A stretch of DNA of 64,000 bases from Zanthoxylum bungeanum (lineage: Eukaryota; Streptophyta; Magnoliopsida; Sapindales; Rutaceae): contig SKCR01032772.1 of the NCBI GenBank assembly GCA_019454045.1, forward strand, positions 992,001 to 1,056,000, read 5' to 3'. Positions 44,972 through 55,028 of the stretch are shown in pieces. Numbering within the stretch: the first letter of the stretch is position 1; each line of letters starts with the position of its first letter. A program made the position numbers and the translations under genes. The notes below the pieces were generated by a model. The model was not told the origin of the DNA, ran no database searches, and saw only the letters and a program-made list of their open reading frames with translations.

Positions 44972-46119
44972 GAGAAGGGCTAGGGCTTCACCTTGTCTCA
45001 CAAGGAAAGGATTTTGGTATTCAATTAGGGTTTACAAGAAAGGCATACACAAGATTGAGGGGGGACAAAATATTTTTTTTAGGAAGTTGTAATATTTAAT
45101 TTGTGTTGGTTAGGAATACAAATATTTTAGATTGGTAATTATCTTATTAGATTAGGAAGTCAAATGTATGATTGGCTTTAATTGGTTAGGATTGATTTTA
45201 ATTAGGCATATCTTCTTTTTAGTTTTAGTATATAATATTCAAATTATTTAAATTAGGCATGATTTTAGTTTAAGTTAGGTAAATATTTTATTTAATTGGT
45301 AAATGGTTTAAATATTTTATTTAATGTTTAATGTTTAAATTAATATTTATTTATTTAATTTGGGATGTGTTTTATGGGCTTTGGGGAGCTAAATGGGCTG
45401 GGTGTGAGGCTAGCAGCAAAACCAGAATTATCGACACCGTTCGAACGCTTCCTCGAACGCGACACTAACACCCGCAATCTGTTTTCCGTTCGAACGAAGT
45501 AACGAACGCAACACTAACGAAGAAAGTGAGCTTGTTTATTCAGAAATCCCCTTCTGATATCTGTTTCCCGCGGCTTTCGTGACTCAAAAGGTAGTGCCTC
45601 CAAATGAGACTCATCATCGGGTTTCACATGCGAAAATGCAATGCCTACATTGCTGCGTCAAGAAATAAGTGAGGCACCAAGAAAAATGCAGTAACCTATA
45701 TTTGATCGACGATCAGTAGGGTCTCCTGCCCAATCAGAATCAGAATAGGCTCGAAGAACCAATGATAAAGTTGTAGAAAAATAGAGACCAATAAATAGAG
45801 TTCATTTAACATAACAAAGAATGCAAAGCACTGTAGCATAATGAGTAGAATGGGGAGCGATCATGAACTGGCTGACAATGTGAACTGCATAAGAAATATT
45901 TGGTCGAGTGACTGTAAAATAAATGAGGCTTCCAACCAATTTTATGTAGAGAGTAGGATCATCAAGTGGAGTGCTACCTTCATCTATATGTGTAAGACGA
46001 ATATTATACTCAATTAAAGTTGGAATCGTCTTGCTATCTGTAATGCTAGCTCGAGAAAGAAGATCATAGGCATACTTGGCTTGCGAGATATGATAACCAT
46101 CATCAGAATAAATAACCTC

Positions 46120-47915
46120 AAGGCCTAAAAATAACTCAAAGGACCAAGATCTTTCATTTCAAATTGTTGACTAAGAGTCTGCTTGAGATCTGCCATGCTT
46201 GAAATACCATCTCCAGTAATAATCATATCATCAACATAAAGAAGTAATATCACAATAACCTTTTTCGGATTTTCAAAGAAATAAGGCCGAATCATGTGGA
46301 ATTGAGGTGAACCCAATCTGACTGACATCGGTACTGAATTTGGCAAACCATGCACGAAGAGCTTACTTCAAACCATATAAGACACGTCACATGAGACATA
46401 CTGTATTTGGTGGATGATCAAGACCTGGATGAGGCTTCATATAAACTTCTTCAGTGATATCACCATTGAGAAAAGAATTATTGACATCTATTTGAAACAG
46501 ACTCTATTACCGAGCAGCAGCAATAACAAACAGACTGTGAACTGAGGTAAGGCAAGCAACATGAGCAAAAGTCTCCTCATAATCAATCTCATACTCTTGA
46601 GCGAATCATTTAACAACAAGACGTGCTTTATAAAGCTCAATAGATCCATATGAATGTGTTTTGATTTTATAAACTCATTTACATCCCACTGGATTTTTTC
46701 CAGGAGGAAGATCAACCAAGTCTCAAGTACCAGTCTTTGTCAATGCCTGTAATTCATCTTGCATAGTTTGCTGCCAATGAGGATTAGAAGAAGCCTCCCT
46801 ATAGGACTGAGGTTCATACAAAGAAATAAGAGCAGAGAAACAATGATAATCTTGAAGGTAAGATGGAGTATTTCTTACTCGGGTATGATAGGGTAGAGAT
46901 GAGTCACCAATGGTCTCTGGTGCAGTATCTGCATGAGTGGCATCATCAGGAATAGACAGTGATGGAGGTTGGACATCTGTATGCTCACCATGAGTACTTG
47001 CATCAGGTGGAAACAACTCGATAGATGGATCAGTGAAAAGTGGAGGAGGATCTGAAGGTGACATTGTGAACTTAGAAAGAGAGGAGAACATAACGTTTTC
47101 CCAGAAAATAACATGACGAGAGATGCAAAGTTTTTTTGACACGGGATCCCAACAACGATACCATTTGTGTTGAATATCATATCCTAAGAAACAAAAAATT
47201 CTGGCACGAGGTTCTAACTTATGATGCTCTATAGGAGGAAGAAGAACATAATAAACACTCCCAAAAACCTTGAGAAGATCATAAGGAAAGGAAACACCAT
47301 AAATGCAATCATAAGGAGACAAATTATGTTTGGTGACTGAAGAAGGAACATGATTAATAACATAAACAGCTGTAAGGGTAGCTTCACCCTAAAAGCATTC
47401 AGGACAAGAGGATGAAATAAGCATAGATCGAGTGGAATCTAAAATATGACGATGTTTTCGTTCGGATCGTCCATTTTGTTGAGATTTATATGGGCATGAT
47501 CGTTGTGAAATGGTTTCTTGAGCTTTTAAAAATTATTGAATCTTCGAGTCAAGATATTCATTGGCATTGTCGGTCCTCAAAATTTTGATAGTCTTGGAAA
47601 ATTGTGTTTTGATCATGTTTGCAAAGTCAATATAAATTTGAGATAGTTCATAACGCTGTTTCATAAGAAAGATCCATGTAAATCGAGAATAGTCATCAAT
47701 AAATAAGATAAAATATTTAGATCCTCCCACAAATGGACCAAATCAAATGGGGCAACATAATTATATTTATTATGTTGAAAGGATAAAGTTGGTTGTTTTC
47801 CAAGTTGACAAGAGACACAATGGAATGACTGATCTTTAATAGAATCTAGTGAACCATTAGAAACTAAAGGATGAAGTTTATTTATTGAGGCATGACCAAG
47901 ACGTATATGCCACAA
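46120..47915 (-). pseudogene. Integrase and reverse transcriptase of the outer copia
   Basis: Minus-strand pieces in order. Pre-integrase: MWHIRLGHASINKLHP...CVSCQLGKQP (47915-47770). Integrase core: GGSKYFILFIDDYSRFTWIF and LRTDNANEYLDS (47730-47533). Integrase C-part: FLGYDIQHKWYRCWDPVSKK (47322 onwards). A linker ends with REASSNPHWQQTMQDELQAL. RT keeps LLLYVDDMIITGDG (46355-46125). Individual domains are well preserved, but frames are separated by stops and frameshifts and the N-terminal RT is patchy. The element is dead, with decay milder than in the Tork copy. Confidence 0.88.
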
Positions 47916-48328
47916 GTGAAGAGAAGGTGGAGTAGATACAACAAATAGCTGGGAAAAATGATTTGAAGGAAGATGCAGAGAGGTCAGTTCAAACAGAAGT
48001 CCAATTTTACGGCATGTCCCAATAATCTATCTCGTCTGCGGATCCTGCACACGACAACTATTAGTGGAGAATATCAATTCTAATCCAAGTTCACATAGTT
48101 GACCAACAGAAATAAGGTTGAATGTAAGTTTTGGAATAAGAAATGTATTTGGTAATGTGAGTGTAGATGTTGATATGTGGCCACACTGACTTACAAGCAT
48201 TTATGAGCCATCTGCAGTGAATATTGGAGAAATATTTGTGGTGGGAGAGGTGGAAGAAAATAATGGGGATTGAGAAGTCATATGATTGCAACAACCAGAG
48301 TCAAAATACCAATGAGGATTACCTGAAT

Positions 48329-49713
48329 TTACGGATAAGGCTGTAGAATACTGGGATGGGTATAAAATATTTGTCTTAGGAGTGTTTCTAAGTTACCAGT
48401 GGATGTAGGAGAGACAGTGACCTCAGAGGTAGCAGCAGCAATTGGAATTGCTATCTTGGAAGGTTGACCAGGTCTTGGGGGACGAGTGGGGCACTGCTCA
48501 ATAGAATGGCCAGACAGCTTGCAGTAGCGACAATCCACCTTAGTGGGACAGTGAGAGGCAATATGGCCTCTTTTCTTACATTTGTGACATTCAGTAAGAC
48601 TATGTTCAATCAGAGTATGACCAGATTTGTTGCAGGTACGACAAAAATTACCTCCACCTTTTGAGAAATGTTTACCCTCGGCGACAAGCACAACATCATC
48701 ATGAGATGGCTTAAGCAAGTCGAGACGAGTTTCATCAGACAATAACCGAGAGACATCATCTTCTAATGTAGACAGGGGAGATTGATGTAACAATGAAGCT
48801 CGACAAGATTCAAAGTCATCAGTAAGGGTCATAAGGAATTTAATTAGCTGCATACGGTCACGGTGTGTCGTATAATTAGTTGCATCAATGGTGCAAGTCA
48901 TAGATGGTTCTGAGAGAGTAAGTTGGTCCCAAATATTCTCCATTTGTGCAAGAAAATTAGTAATAGGCTGACATTTCTCTTGTTTCAAATTATGTAACTT
49001 TCCCACAATTGATACTAACTAGAGAGATCATAATAGATGTATCTTAATGCAAGCAGATCCCAAACTTCTTTGGAAGTTTCATAGCGGCCAAATTGATGAT
49101 GAATGGCTGGAACCGAAGTATTCCGAAACCATGTCAGAATTTGGTGATTCTTATTGTCCCAATCCTCGAGACGATCAGCGAGTTGTCCTTCAGTTTCATC
49201 AGTGAACCGAGTGTGGGACCTTACATCTCCAGAGTAAGATTAGTTGCATCAATGGTGCAACTCATAGATGGTTCTGACAGAGCAAGTTGGTCCCAAATAT
49301 TCTCCATTTGTGCAAGAAAATTAGTAATAGACTGACCTTTCTCTTATTTCAAATTATGTAACTTTCCCACAATTGATACTGACTAGAGAGATCAGAATAT
49401 GTGTATCTTAATGCAAGCAGATCTCAAACTTCTTTGGCAGTTTCATTGCGGCCAAATTGATGATGAATGGCTGGAACCGAAGTATTCCGGAACCATGTCA
49501 GAATTTGGTGATTCTTATTGTCCCAATCCTCGAGACGATCAGCGAGCTGTCCTTCTGTTTCATCAGTGAATCGAGTGGGGGACCTTACATCTCCAGTAAC
49601 ATAGCGTCATAGTTTCCGACCCTTGAGAAAACTACGCATTCCCCGAACCCGAAGACAATAGTTTGAACCTGTGAGGACGGTAGGAATGGGTTGCATAGCG
49701 TGTGACTTTTCCA
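48329..49713 (-). pseudogene. Gag of the outer copia, with internal duplication
   Basis: Gag starts near 49713 on the minus strand (MQPIPTVLTGSNYCLRVRG, then RSFLKGRKL and a stop, RYVTGDV). A 225-codon frame from 49006 carries the capsid part (KLHNLKQEKCQPITNFLAQM) and three knuckle motifs: CRTCNKSGH (last ligand His instead of Cys), CHKCKKRGHIASHC and CRYCKLSGHSIEQC. A 364-bp stretch is duplicated in tandem (48876-49239 and 49240-49597), so part of the capsid is encoded twice and out of order. Function would be RNA packaging into virus-like particles. Confidence 0.85.
48876..49597. repeat. 364-bp tandem duplication within gag
   Basis: Both copies begin TTAGTTGCATCAATGGTGCAA (split here as TTAGTTGCATC-AATGGTGCAA) and end ACCTTACATCTCCAG, with scattered substitutions. 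Divergence indicates the duplication is not recent. Confidence 0.92.
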
Positions 49714-49861
49714 TTTATCAAATATTATAAGATCGGGATTGATTTTGATGATTCTGAGATTACCGTTGCATCCGGAATGGTCGAAAATGATGGAAATGAC
49801 ACTTTGTTGGTCAAAATCCGATACATGGACTAAAATATAGAGTTTCAGAAGTTACATAGGT

Positions 49862-50055
49862 TAAAGAGTAATTTCTGAAAAATTTAGGGACCACAATGTA
49901 ATTTCCAGAAAGTATAGGGGTCAAATTATAATTTATGAAAAATTTAGGGACCAACATGTAATTTCAAGGAAGTATAGGGGTAAAATTATAATTTATGAAA
50001 AGTTACGGGACCAAAATATAAATTTCAGAAAGTATAAGGGTCTTTCTGTAATTTA
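49862..50055. repeat. 60-bp tandem repeats in the leader
   Basis: Three units with AAATTTAGGGACCA at 60-bp intervals (about 49882, 49942, 50002), followed by AAGTATAGGGGT. They lie upstream of gag in the outer copia. Confidence 0.9.
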
Positions 50056-50075
50056 CCAGATTATGCTGACGGCGC

Positions 50076-50205
50076 TGACGTTTGTTGATGACGTGGTGCT
50101 GACTGAGCGCTGACTGTGCGATGATGTGTCACTGACTGTGTGCTGATGTGTCGCTGACTGTGCGTTAACGTGGCGATGACTGTGCGCTGACGTGGGGCTG
50201 ACATG
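50076..50205. repeat. GC-rich leader repeats
   Basis: Irregular tandem words (GCTGACTGTGCG, GCTGATGTGTC, GCTGACGTGG) between the primer site and gag, analogous to the repeats at 20775-20860 in the Tork element. A related flanking phrase (GGCC-TCTTCAACC) follows each. Confidence 0.8.
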
Positions 50206-50450
50206 GCCGTCTTCAACCTCCAGTAGGCACGTGAGGCTCGTGGGCGCGTGAGCATATACTTCACCGGCGCGTGCAGGCGAGTGACGCCTCCCTGGACCTC
50301 CGTTCGATCACCGGAAAATATCACCGTGCTCGTCTCGACGTGAACAAGCTGATGGTATGCTCAAAATTGATTTTTGACAACTTTCCCGAAACCCGAATTT
50401 TTGGAACCAAGTTCTGTTTGATGTGTTCTTTACCTCTGGAAAGAACCTAA

Positions 50451-50463
50451 GCTCCTAATATCA
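50451..50463 (-). promoter_or_regulatory. Primer-binding site of the outer copia
   Basis: TGATATTAGGAGC on the minus strand, abutting the 5' LTR; a diverged iMet site. Confidence 0.65.
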
Positions 50464-50657
50464 TGTGAGAATTTATGAAGAAAATATGTATTAACATTTA
50501 CTTGAATTTAGAATTACAATGAGAGGCTTTATATAGGCGTTATACATAACTACCATAATAAATATACAATTACTATATTAAACACAACTACCAACTACAC
50601 TCTACATAATTATCAACTACACAACTACTAACAACACAACACAACACACAACTAACA
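50464..50657 (-). repeat. 5' LTR of the outer copia
   Basis: 194 bp, starting TGTGAGAATTTATGAAG and ending AACTAACA (plus-strand view). A TATATAAAGCC box reads on the minus strand near 50529-50539. Confidence 0.87.
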
Positions 50658-51370
50658 CAGATTAGAAGAGAAAAGATCAAAGATTACAATGAAACTTTTA
50701 ATTATGTTTTTCATGTATTTAACATTTAAGTTTATAGTAATTTTATATAACAATGATAAAGGTATAAATTTCAAATATTCTTAAATATAAAAACAAATAA
50801 CTTAACACTTATATTCATATATTAAAAAAGAAAAACAAACATGTTGTTTATCATATATCTATATTCAGATTTATTTATATTTTAGCCAAATGTAAATCTA
50901 TTCGGACAAAAAGACAAACACATCCTAAATATTATCATCTAAAATTTCAAAATTATATTATTATTTAAATATGTGATACCCGGACCAAATTATTGTCAAC
51001 GTCCCTTCATGTTATGTGTGTCTTTTAGTGTATTTTTCCTTGAGTATTCATTCATCCATAAAATGAGAATAGTGTAATTTATCTTGATGTTGAGTGAAAT
51101 AGGAATCAGTACCTCAATCCTCCACTCACAAATTATGAATCCTTTTGACAAAAGCAAAATAAACTAACAGGATATGTGTCTACAGTTTTACAACTTTAAC
51201 GTAGGTCTTAATATCTTCGGAATTCAATATTATTTTTTATATTTTGAGTTATCTGATTATAATATAATATTATAATAAAATAAATTAAAACTATTAATTG
51301 TTATTTATTTGAGACTAAAAAAAATTGAAGGCCCTCACTTATGATCAGGATCTATAGTTTAACGCCTATA
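50658..51370. other. AT-rich spacer, no gene seen
   Basis: No coding signature, LTR or tandem repeat recognised. Confidence 0.6.
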
Positions 51371-51540
51371 TTTTTTTTGGAATCGTTAGAAAATCTGTCA
51401 CCAAATCATTCATTCCGGGCTTAAACTGAATAGATAAAATTTTCGACTGTCCCAAGATCTTACAATAAACACACTCTTTAGATTCGAACCCAATACCTCA
51501 AGATTATATCATGAATCATACTCTACCAAACTACACGAGT
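51371..51540 (-). mobile_element. Diverged SINE, family 1
   Basis: On the minus strand: a GTGTAGTTTGGTAGAGT head, B-box GGTTCGAATCT, body with AAGCCCGGAATGA and GATTTGGTGACAG, and an A tail. It is clearly the same family as 4775-4950 but with many transitions. No target duplication is obvious. Confidence 0.8.
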
Positions 51541-51799
51541 CGAAAACTTTTACATACATACATACAAAATCTATTGTAGTACAAGACAATGAATGACACA
51601 AAGTAAAATTTTGCAGGAAAAAAGATGCACATTATTGAGATAGGGCATTGCAACGAATGGTGGCATGTGGGTATGTATACCAATTTGTGGAAGAACCTTG
51701 AAATGACTCAAATCAAAAGGCTTACCCTAAAAAAAAGTTTAAGGGTGCAAAATTCTTGTGAACAATTGAAGATTTCCCACTAATTTTTGACCAGTCATT
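51541..51799. other. Short unassigned spacer
   Basis: Nothing recognised. Confidence 0.5.
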
Positions 51800-51987
51800 C
51801 AGGGGCGGTCGGGCGGAGGGCCCGAAGAACAAAGTGTGTCTTAATTCATGTAGTTTTTTTTTTTTTTTTTTAATTTTAATATTTTAAATAAATATTTATA
51901 TTTTTTTTTCTCCGATATTTTTTTACATCATATAAGTTATTAGTTACTATTTAGTTTCATTAAATTTTTATTGCTAACTCCGCCCTA
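51800..51987. mobile_element. Candidate hAT-type MITE
   Basis: A GC-rich left end CAGGGGCGG and right end CTCCGCCCTA (inverted: TAGGGCGGAG) enclose a very AT-rich core. CAGGGGCGG-type ends are common in plant hAT MITEs. Flanking octamers CAGTCATT and CCATAATT agree at only five of eight positions, so it would be an old copy. Confidence 0.45.
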
Positions 51988-52304
51988 CCATAATTCATAG
52001 ACTTTTTAAGAATAACAAAACTCATATCTCAATAAAATAATCATGTTTCCTTCATCTTTCCAAATTTACAATATACACATGTTAAAAAAATTACCTTAAA
52101 TTTTTTTTATCTTTATATTATTTCACCTTGATGTGCCAAAACCCAGCATTCATCAATAGAAACTTGAGGTAAAATAGCAAAAATAAATAAATAAATAAAT
52201 AAAAATAGGTAGATCTCGACAAACAATAAGGTTTTTTTTTTATTATTTTTCTCTCCTGTGAATTATGTTATAATTGCAATAATTTAGACTCTTGGTAGAT
52301 CCTT

Positions 52305-53007
52305 TTTTTTTTTTTTTTTTTTGAGAAGAAGATAGATATTTCATAAAGAAAAAGAGTTACAAGGTGAAAAGTGGGGGAAAATTCCCCCTCCATACACCTA
52401 CAGCATAATTTTCACAAGCTAGCTTAGCCAAATTATGAGCTGCAACATTACAAGTTCGAGGCCTAAATTGGACTCTGAAAAAACCTATTTCAATTTCAGT
52501 TTGAATGTCAGAAATGACCCATTGAATCTCTTTAATGCTAGTCGTCTTTCCTTACACCAAATTGATCACGCTTTTTGAATCAGATTCAAAAATGATGGTC
52601 TCAATATTGAAGTTCAGCTGACTAACTGATCTTATTACCATGAATAGTGTCTCTGCCTTCGCAAATTCGGGGTCACCCCTATAGTGTTTTCTTTGCAGTA
52701 CACACGCCAAAATTGCTCTTGAACTATCTCTCACAATTGCACCCAAACCCGCTACTGCAAGCTCTTCATTAATGGCAGCATCAACATTAACCTTAATTTC
52801 AAACTCTGCAGGTGGTGTCCAACAGTCATAGTTGTGTGAGTCAGAATCTAAATACACTTCACTCTGTTGAGTTAAAACTTCAAAATTCTCAACAGCAGCT
52901 TTCGCTTTGGCTAATATAGAATTATTTGCTACGAATGAGCCCTGAAATATGGCTTCATTTCTTGCCCCCATACAGCCCACATCAAAGCTGAGGCATGAGC
53001 CATTTCG
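52305..53007 (-). mobile_element. 5'-truncated LINE with 16-bp target duplication
   Basis: A poly(A) tail (seen as about 18 T at 52305-52322) and a perfect duplication CTCTTGGTAGATCCTT at 52289-52304 and 53008-53023 define the insertion. It is truncated from the 5' end at 53007. TSD length and tail are those of LINE target-primed reverse transcription. The content is the 3' end of the LINE pol including RNase H. Confidence 0.93.
52360..52980 (-). pseudogene. RNase H domain of the truncated LINE
   Basis: The minus-strand frame 52980-52552 reads ARNEAIFQGS, then VNVDAAINEELAVAGLGAIV (first catalytic Asp), FAKAETLFMVIRSV (Glu) and IIFESDSKSVINLV (Asp). A single TAA stop follows, then the domain continues with IQWVISDIQTEI, RTCNVAAHNLAKLA and ends near GNFPPLF. 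The order and acidic residues fit the plant LINE-type RNase H (RVT_3). One stop and a 1-bp shift near the 5' end inactivate it. Confidence 0.88.
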
Positions 53008-53023
53008 CTCTTGGTAGATCCTT

Positions 53024-53585
53024 ATGTTGTAAATATGAATTTTATTTGGGGAGCTACGAGTTTTTAATTTAAAGAGTTGTTATAAATATTTTAATTGGGG
53101 AGTTATAAGTTTTGAATGAATAGAGTTGTTACAAAAACCATCATTTAGGGTGTTGCAATTTTGTTTTGGAACCTCCTCCTATATTGGAAGATTACTACAC
53201 CAATTTTATTATTTATAAGGTGTTGTGTAGTGAATTGGGTTTGAACTCCAAGAGGTACTCACTTTTTGTGGAAGAGTGAGGAGATAGGTTATTAGTGGTT
53301 CACCACATGTGCGCCGCCGCCGTCGGTCGGTCCGGTATATATATATATATATATAGAGGAATTTCATTCAAAATATATATTAACACGTGTTTTTTTAATT
53401 ATGTGACAACTTAATTATTTCTTTAAGTTACAGAATTTCAATGCAGTATTATTACTATTTTGAATAAAACAGTTTTGAAAAAATTAATTTAAAAAAAACG
53501 TGGCTTAAATGTCATTTTGAAAACACTATATAAGAAGATGTTATTCAATTGCAAAAAAAAAAAAAACACAATTTCCGAAAGTCTT
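53024..53585. other. Spacer with GC-rich patch and TA run
   Basis: A GC-rich island (about 53308-53332, GCGCCGCCGCCGTCGG) is followed by a (TA)n run at 53336-53355. The preceding 150 bp look U5-like but I find no LTR partner. Otherwise AT-rich. Confidence 0.5.
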
Positions 53586-53590
53586 CCTTA

Positions 53591-55023
53591 TGTTGGCGAC
53601 TTGGTCGCATAATCGGTTGTAATGGATTTTGATGACGTCAATGAGAAAGAAGACTTCGACGCGCAAACACGAAGTAATACAAAAAATGTCGAAGCATATG
53701 GGGTGAAGAGCGAGAAAGTGAAGACTTGCGGCAAATTGAAGAATATATTGCGAAGTCTTAGCTTAGGATTTAAATTATAATGTGAATTTTAATATTCAAG
53801 TGCCTAAGCTCATAGGGATCATGCACATTCACTTAGATGCATTAGGACCATGATAAAATGCTTTAAAACCTTCATTATTGTGCATTTTGGTCTGAGGCCG
53901 GCATATCGGTCCCTTACCGGTATCCATACCGGTGTCATGCTCTATTTTGCATGCTCACTGGAACCGGCATGGACCTTACCGGGTTCCATACCAGTGACCT
54001 TTCTGGTCTAGCTCTTCAGTGTGCAAACTCACTGGAACCGGCAAGTCATAAACCGATCTCCATACCGGTGACCATACCGGTCAGGCTCTTCTTTGTGCAC
54101 ACACTGGAACCGGCACGGACCATACCGGTCCTCATACCGGTTTCCATACCGGTCTAACGACTAGTTTCTCTCAACGGTAATATATCCGTTGGAGACCGGC
54201 ATACCGGTACCATACCGGGTTCCATACCGGTCTCAGCAGTGTCTGCAGGGACAGTTTTCATTTTCTATATAAATGAGTCCCAAATTCGTTTTTGCTTCTC
54301 TCTTGCACCTTCATATCATTTCTAAGAAAGCAAAAACAAGAGTGTCTTAAACCTTCATACACTTAAACACTCATACAAGCTCACACACATCTTCATTACA
54401 TTTAGTGAGTTTAGAACACTTGGGTTTGCAACTCACACAATCTTCTTATTATTTGTGAGTGCCCAAGTGTGTTTTAATTCTTCTTTATCAAAATATTTAT
54501 GGTTTGTGAAATCCCATTTGGTTGGGTAAGTTGTAAAGGTTGTGAGTGCGCCTACGAACAAAACTCAAAGTTGTAAAAGGTTTGGAGTGCGTCTTTACGG
54601 AAAACTTTTGGTTACGAGTGAACCACGGAAAACTCGATTCTAGTGGAAATCTTCAAGCGAGGCTTGGGGGAGTGGACGTAGGCACGTTTGGCCGAACCAC
54701 TATAAATCGCGGTGTCGTATTTCTCTTTCCCTACACTTTTACTATTTGCAAGTTTATTTACACTTACATTATTGAATAGAAAACTTGCATATAGGTTGGG
54801 TGTGAGCATACCAATCATGTTTGTGCTAACCGATTGAGACATAATATTTTTTGGGCTTGTTTTATCTTGGGGACGTCGGAACCGAATTACTGCAAGCACA
54901 CTTTCTGGACAGAGCATCGAAACATCTTAAAGAGAACGGCATGATCCGCGATTCAACCCAGTTTCGATTTTATTTTCGTGGTTAACAATAATATTGTTCT
55001 ATCGTTTGTAAACTGTTTCTACA
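53591..55023 (+). mobile_element. Solo LTR with ACCGGT-rich U3
   Basis: 1433 bp, starting TGTTGGCGAC and ending TTTCTACA, flanked by a perfect 5-bp target duplication CCTTA (53586-53590 and 55024-55028). There is no second LTR or internal DNA, so unequal recombination removed the rest. The U3 (53895-54235) carries about ten ATACCGGT words, a TATATAAA box lies at 54266-54273, and the U5 phrase GACGTAGGCAC...ACCACTATAAATC resembles SIRE/Maximus copia LTRs. A more decayed relative is at 17711-19074. Confidence 0.9.
54266..54273 (+). promoter_or_regulatory. TATA box of the solo LTR
   Basis: TATATAAA just downstream of the ACCGGT array; it divides U3 from R. Confidence 0.65.
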
Positions 55024-55028
55024 CCTTA

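Larger units (their letters stand above)
42459..45660 (-). mobile_element. 3.2-kb solo LTR, probable Ogre/Tat gypsy
   Basis: It interrupts the outer copia between GASLIS and the KK-TLVARSS codons. On the minus strand it starts TGACGCAGCAATG and ends TCTGTGTTCCCACA, a TG...CA pair, with a TATA box at 44964-44971 reading towards the 3' end. Near the end comes GGTGGCGACTCC, a phrase typical of Ogre-like LTR/primer regions. No internal domain or second LTR is present. No 5-bp target duplication is visible; about four bases of the coding target appear lost. It contains three separate tandem arrays, listed below. Confidence 0.7.
32866..50657 (-). mobile_element. Outer Ale-like copia hosting two insertions
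   Basis: A minus-strand copia with short LTRs (right 50464-50657; left split as 32866-32947 plus 41984-42071) and a TGATATTAGGAGC primer site. The coding order is gag (49713-48329), pre-integrase and integrase (47915-46723), RT (46355-46125) and RNase H (42458-42072). It is interrupted by a 9-kb LARD-like element inside its 3' LTR and by a 3.2-kb solo LTR in RNase H. Removing these leaves about 5.5 kb. Protein features (LTGSNYCLRVRGMRSFLKGR, LLLYVDDMIITGDG, ARSSTEVEYRA) and short LTRs fit the Ale/Retrofit group by memory. Outer flanks TAAAT and CAGAT match at only three of five bases. Many stops show it is dead. Confidence 0.88.

Noticed and set aside
42461..45590. Mutator-like element with GGGAACACAGA/GGGAAACAGA ends
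   Set aside because: Partial terminal similarity was noticed, but TG...CA ends at 42459-45660, a TATA box and the GGTGGCGACTCC phrase fit a solo LTR better; no 9-bp duplication was found.
50061..50324. 87-codon frame in GC-rich DNA
   Set aside because: Produced by leader tandem repeats upstream of gag; no homology seen.
53951..54157. 68-codon frame in the ACCGGT array
   Set aside because: Repeat-derived frame in a solo-LTR promoter region.
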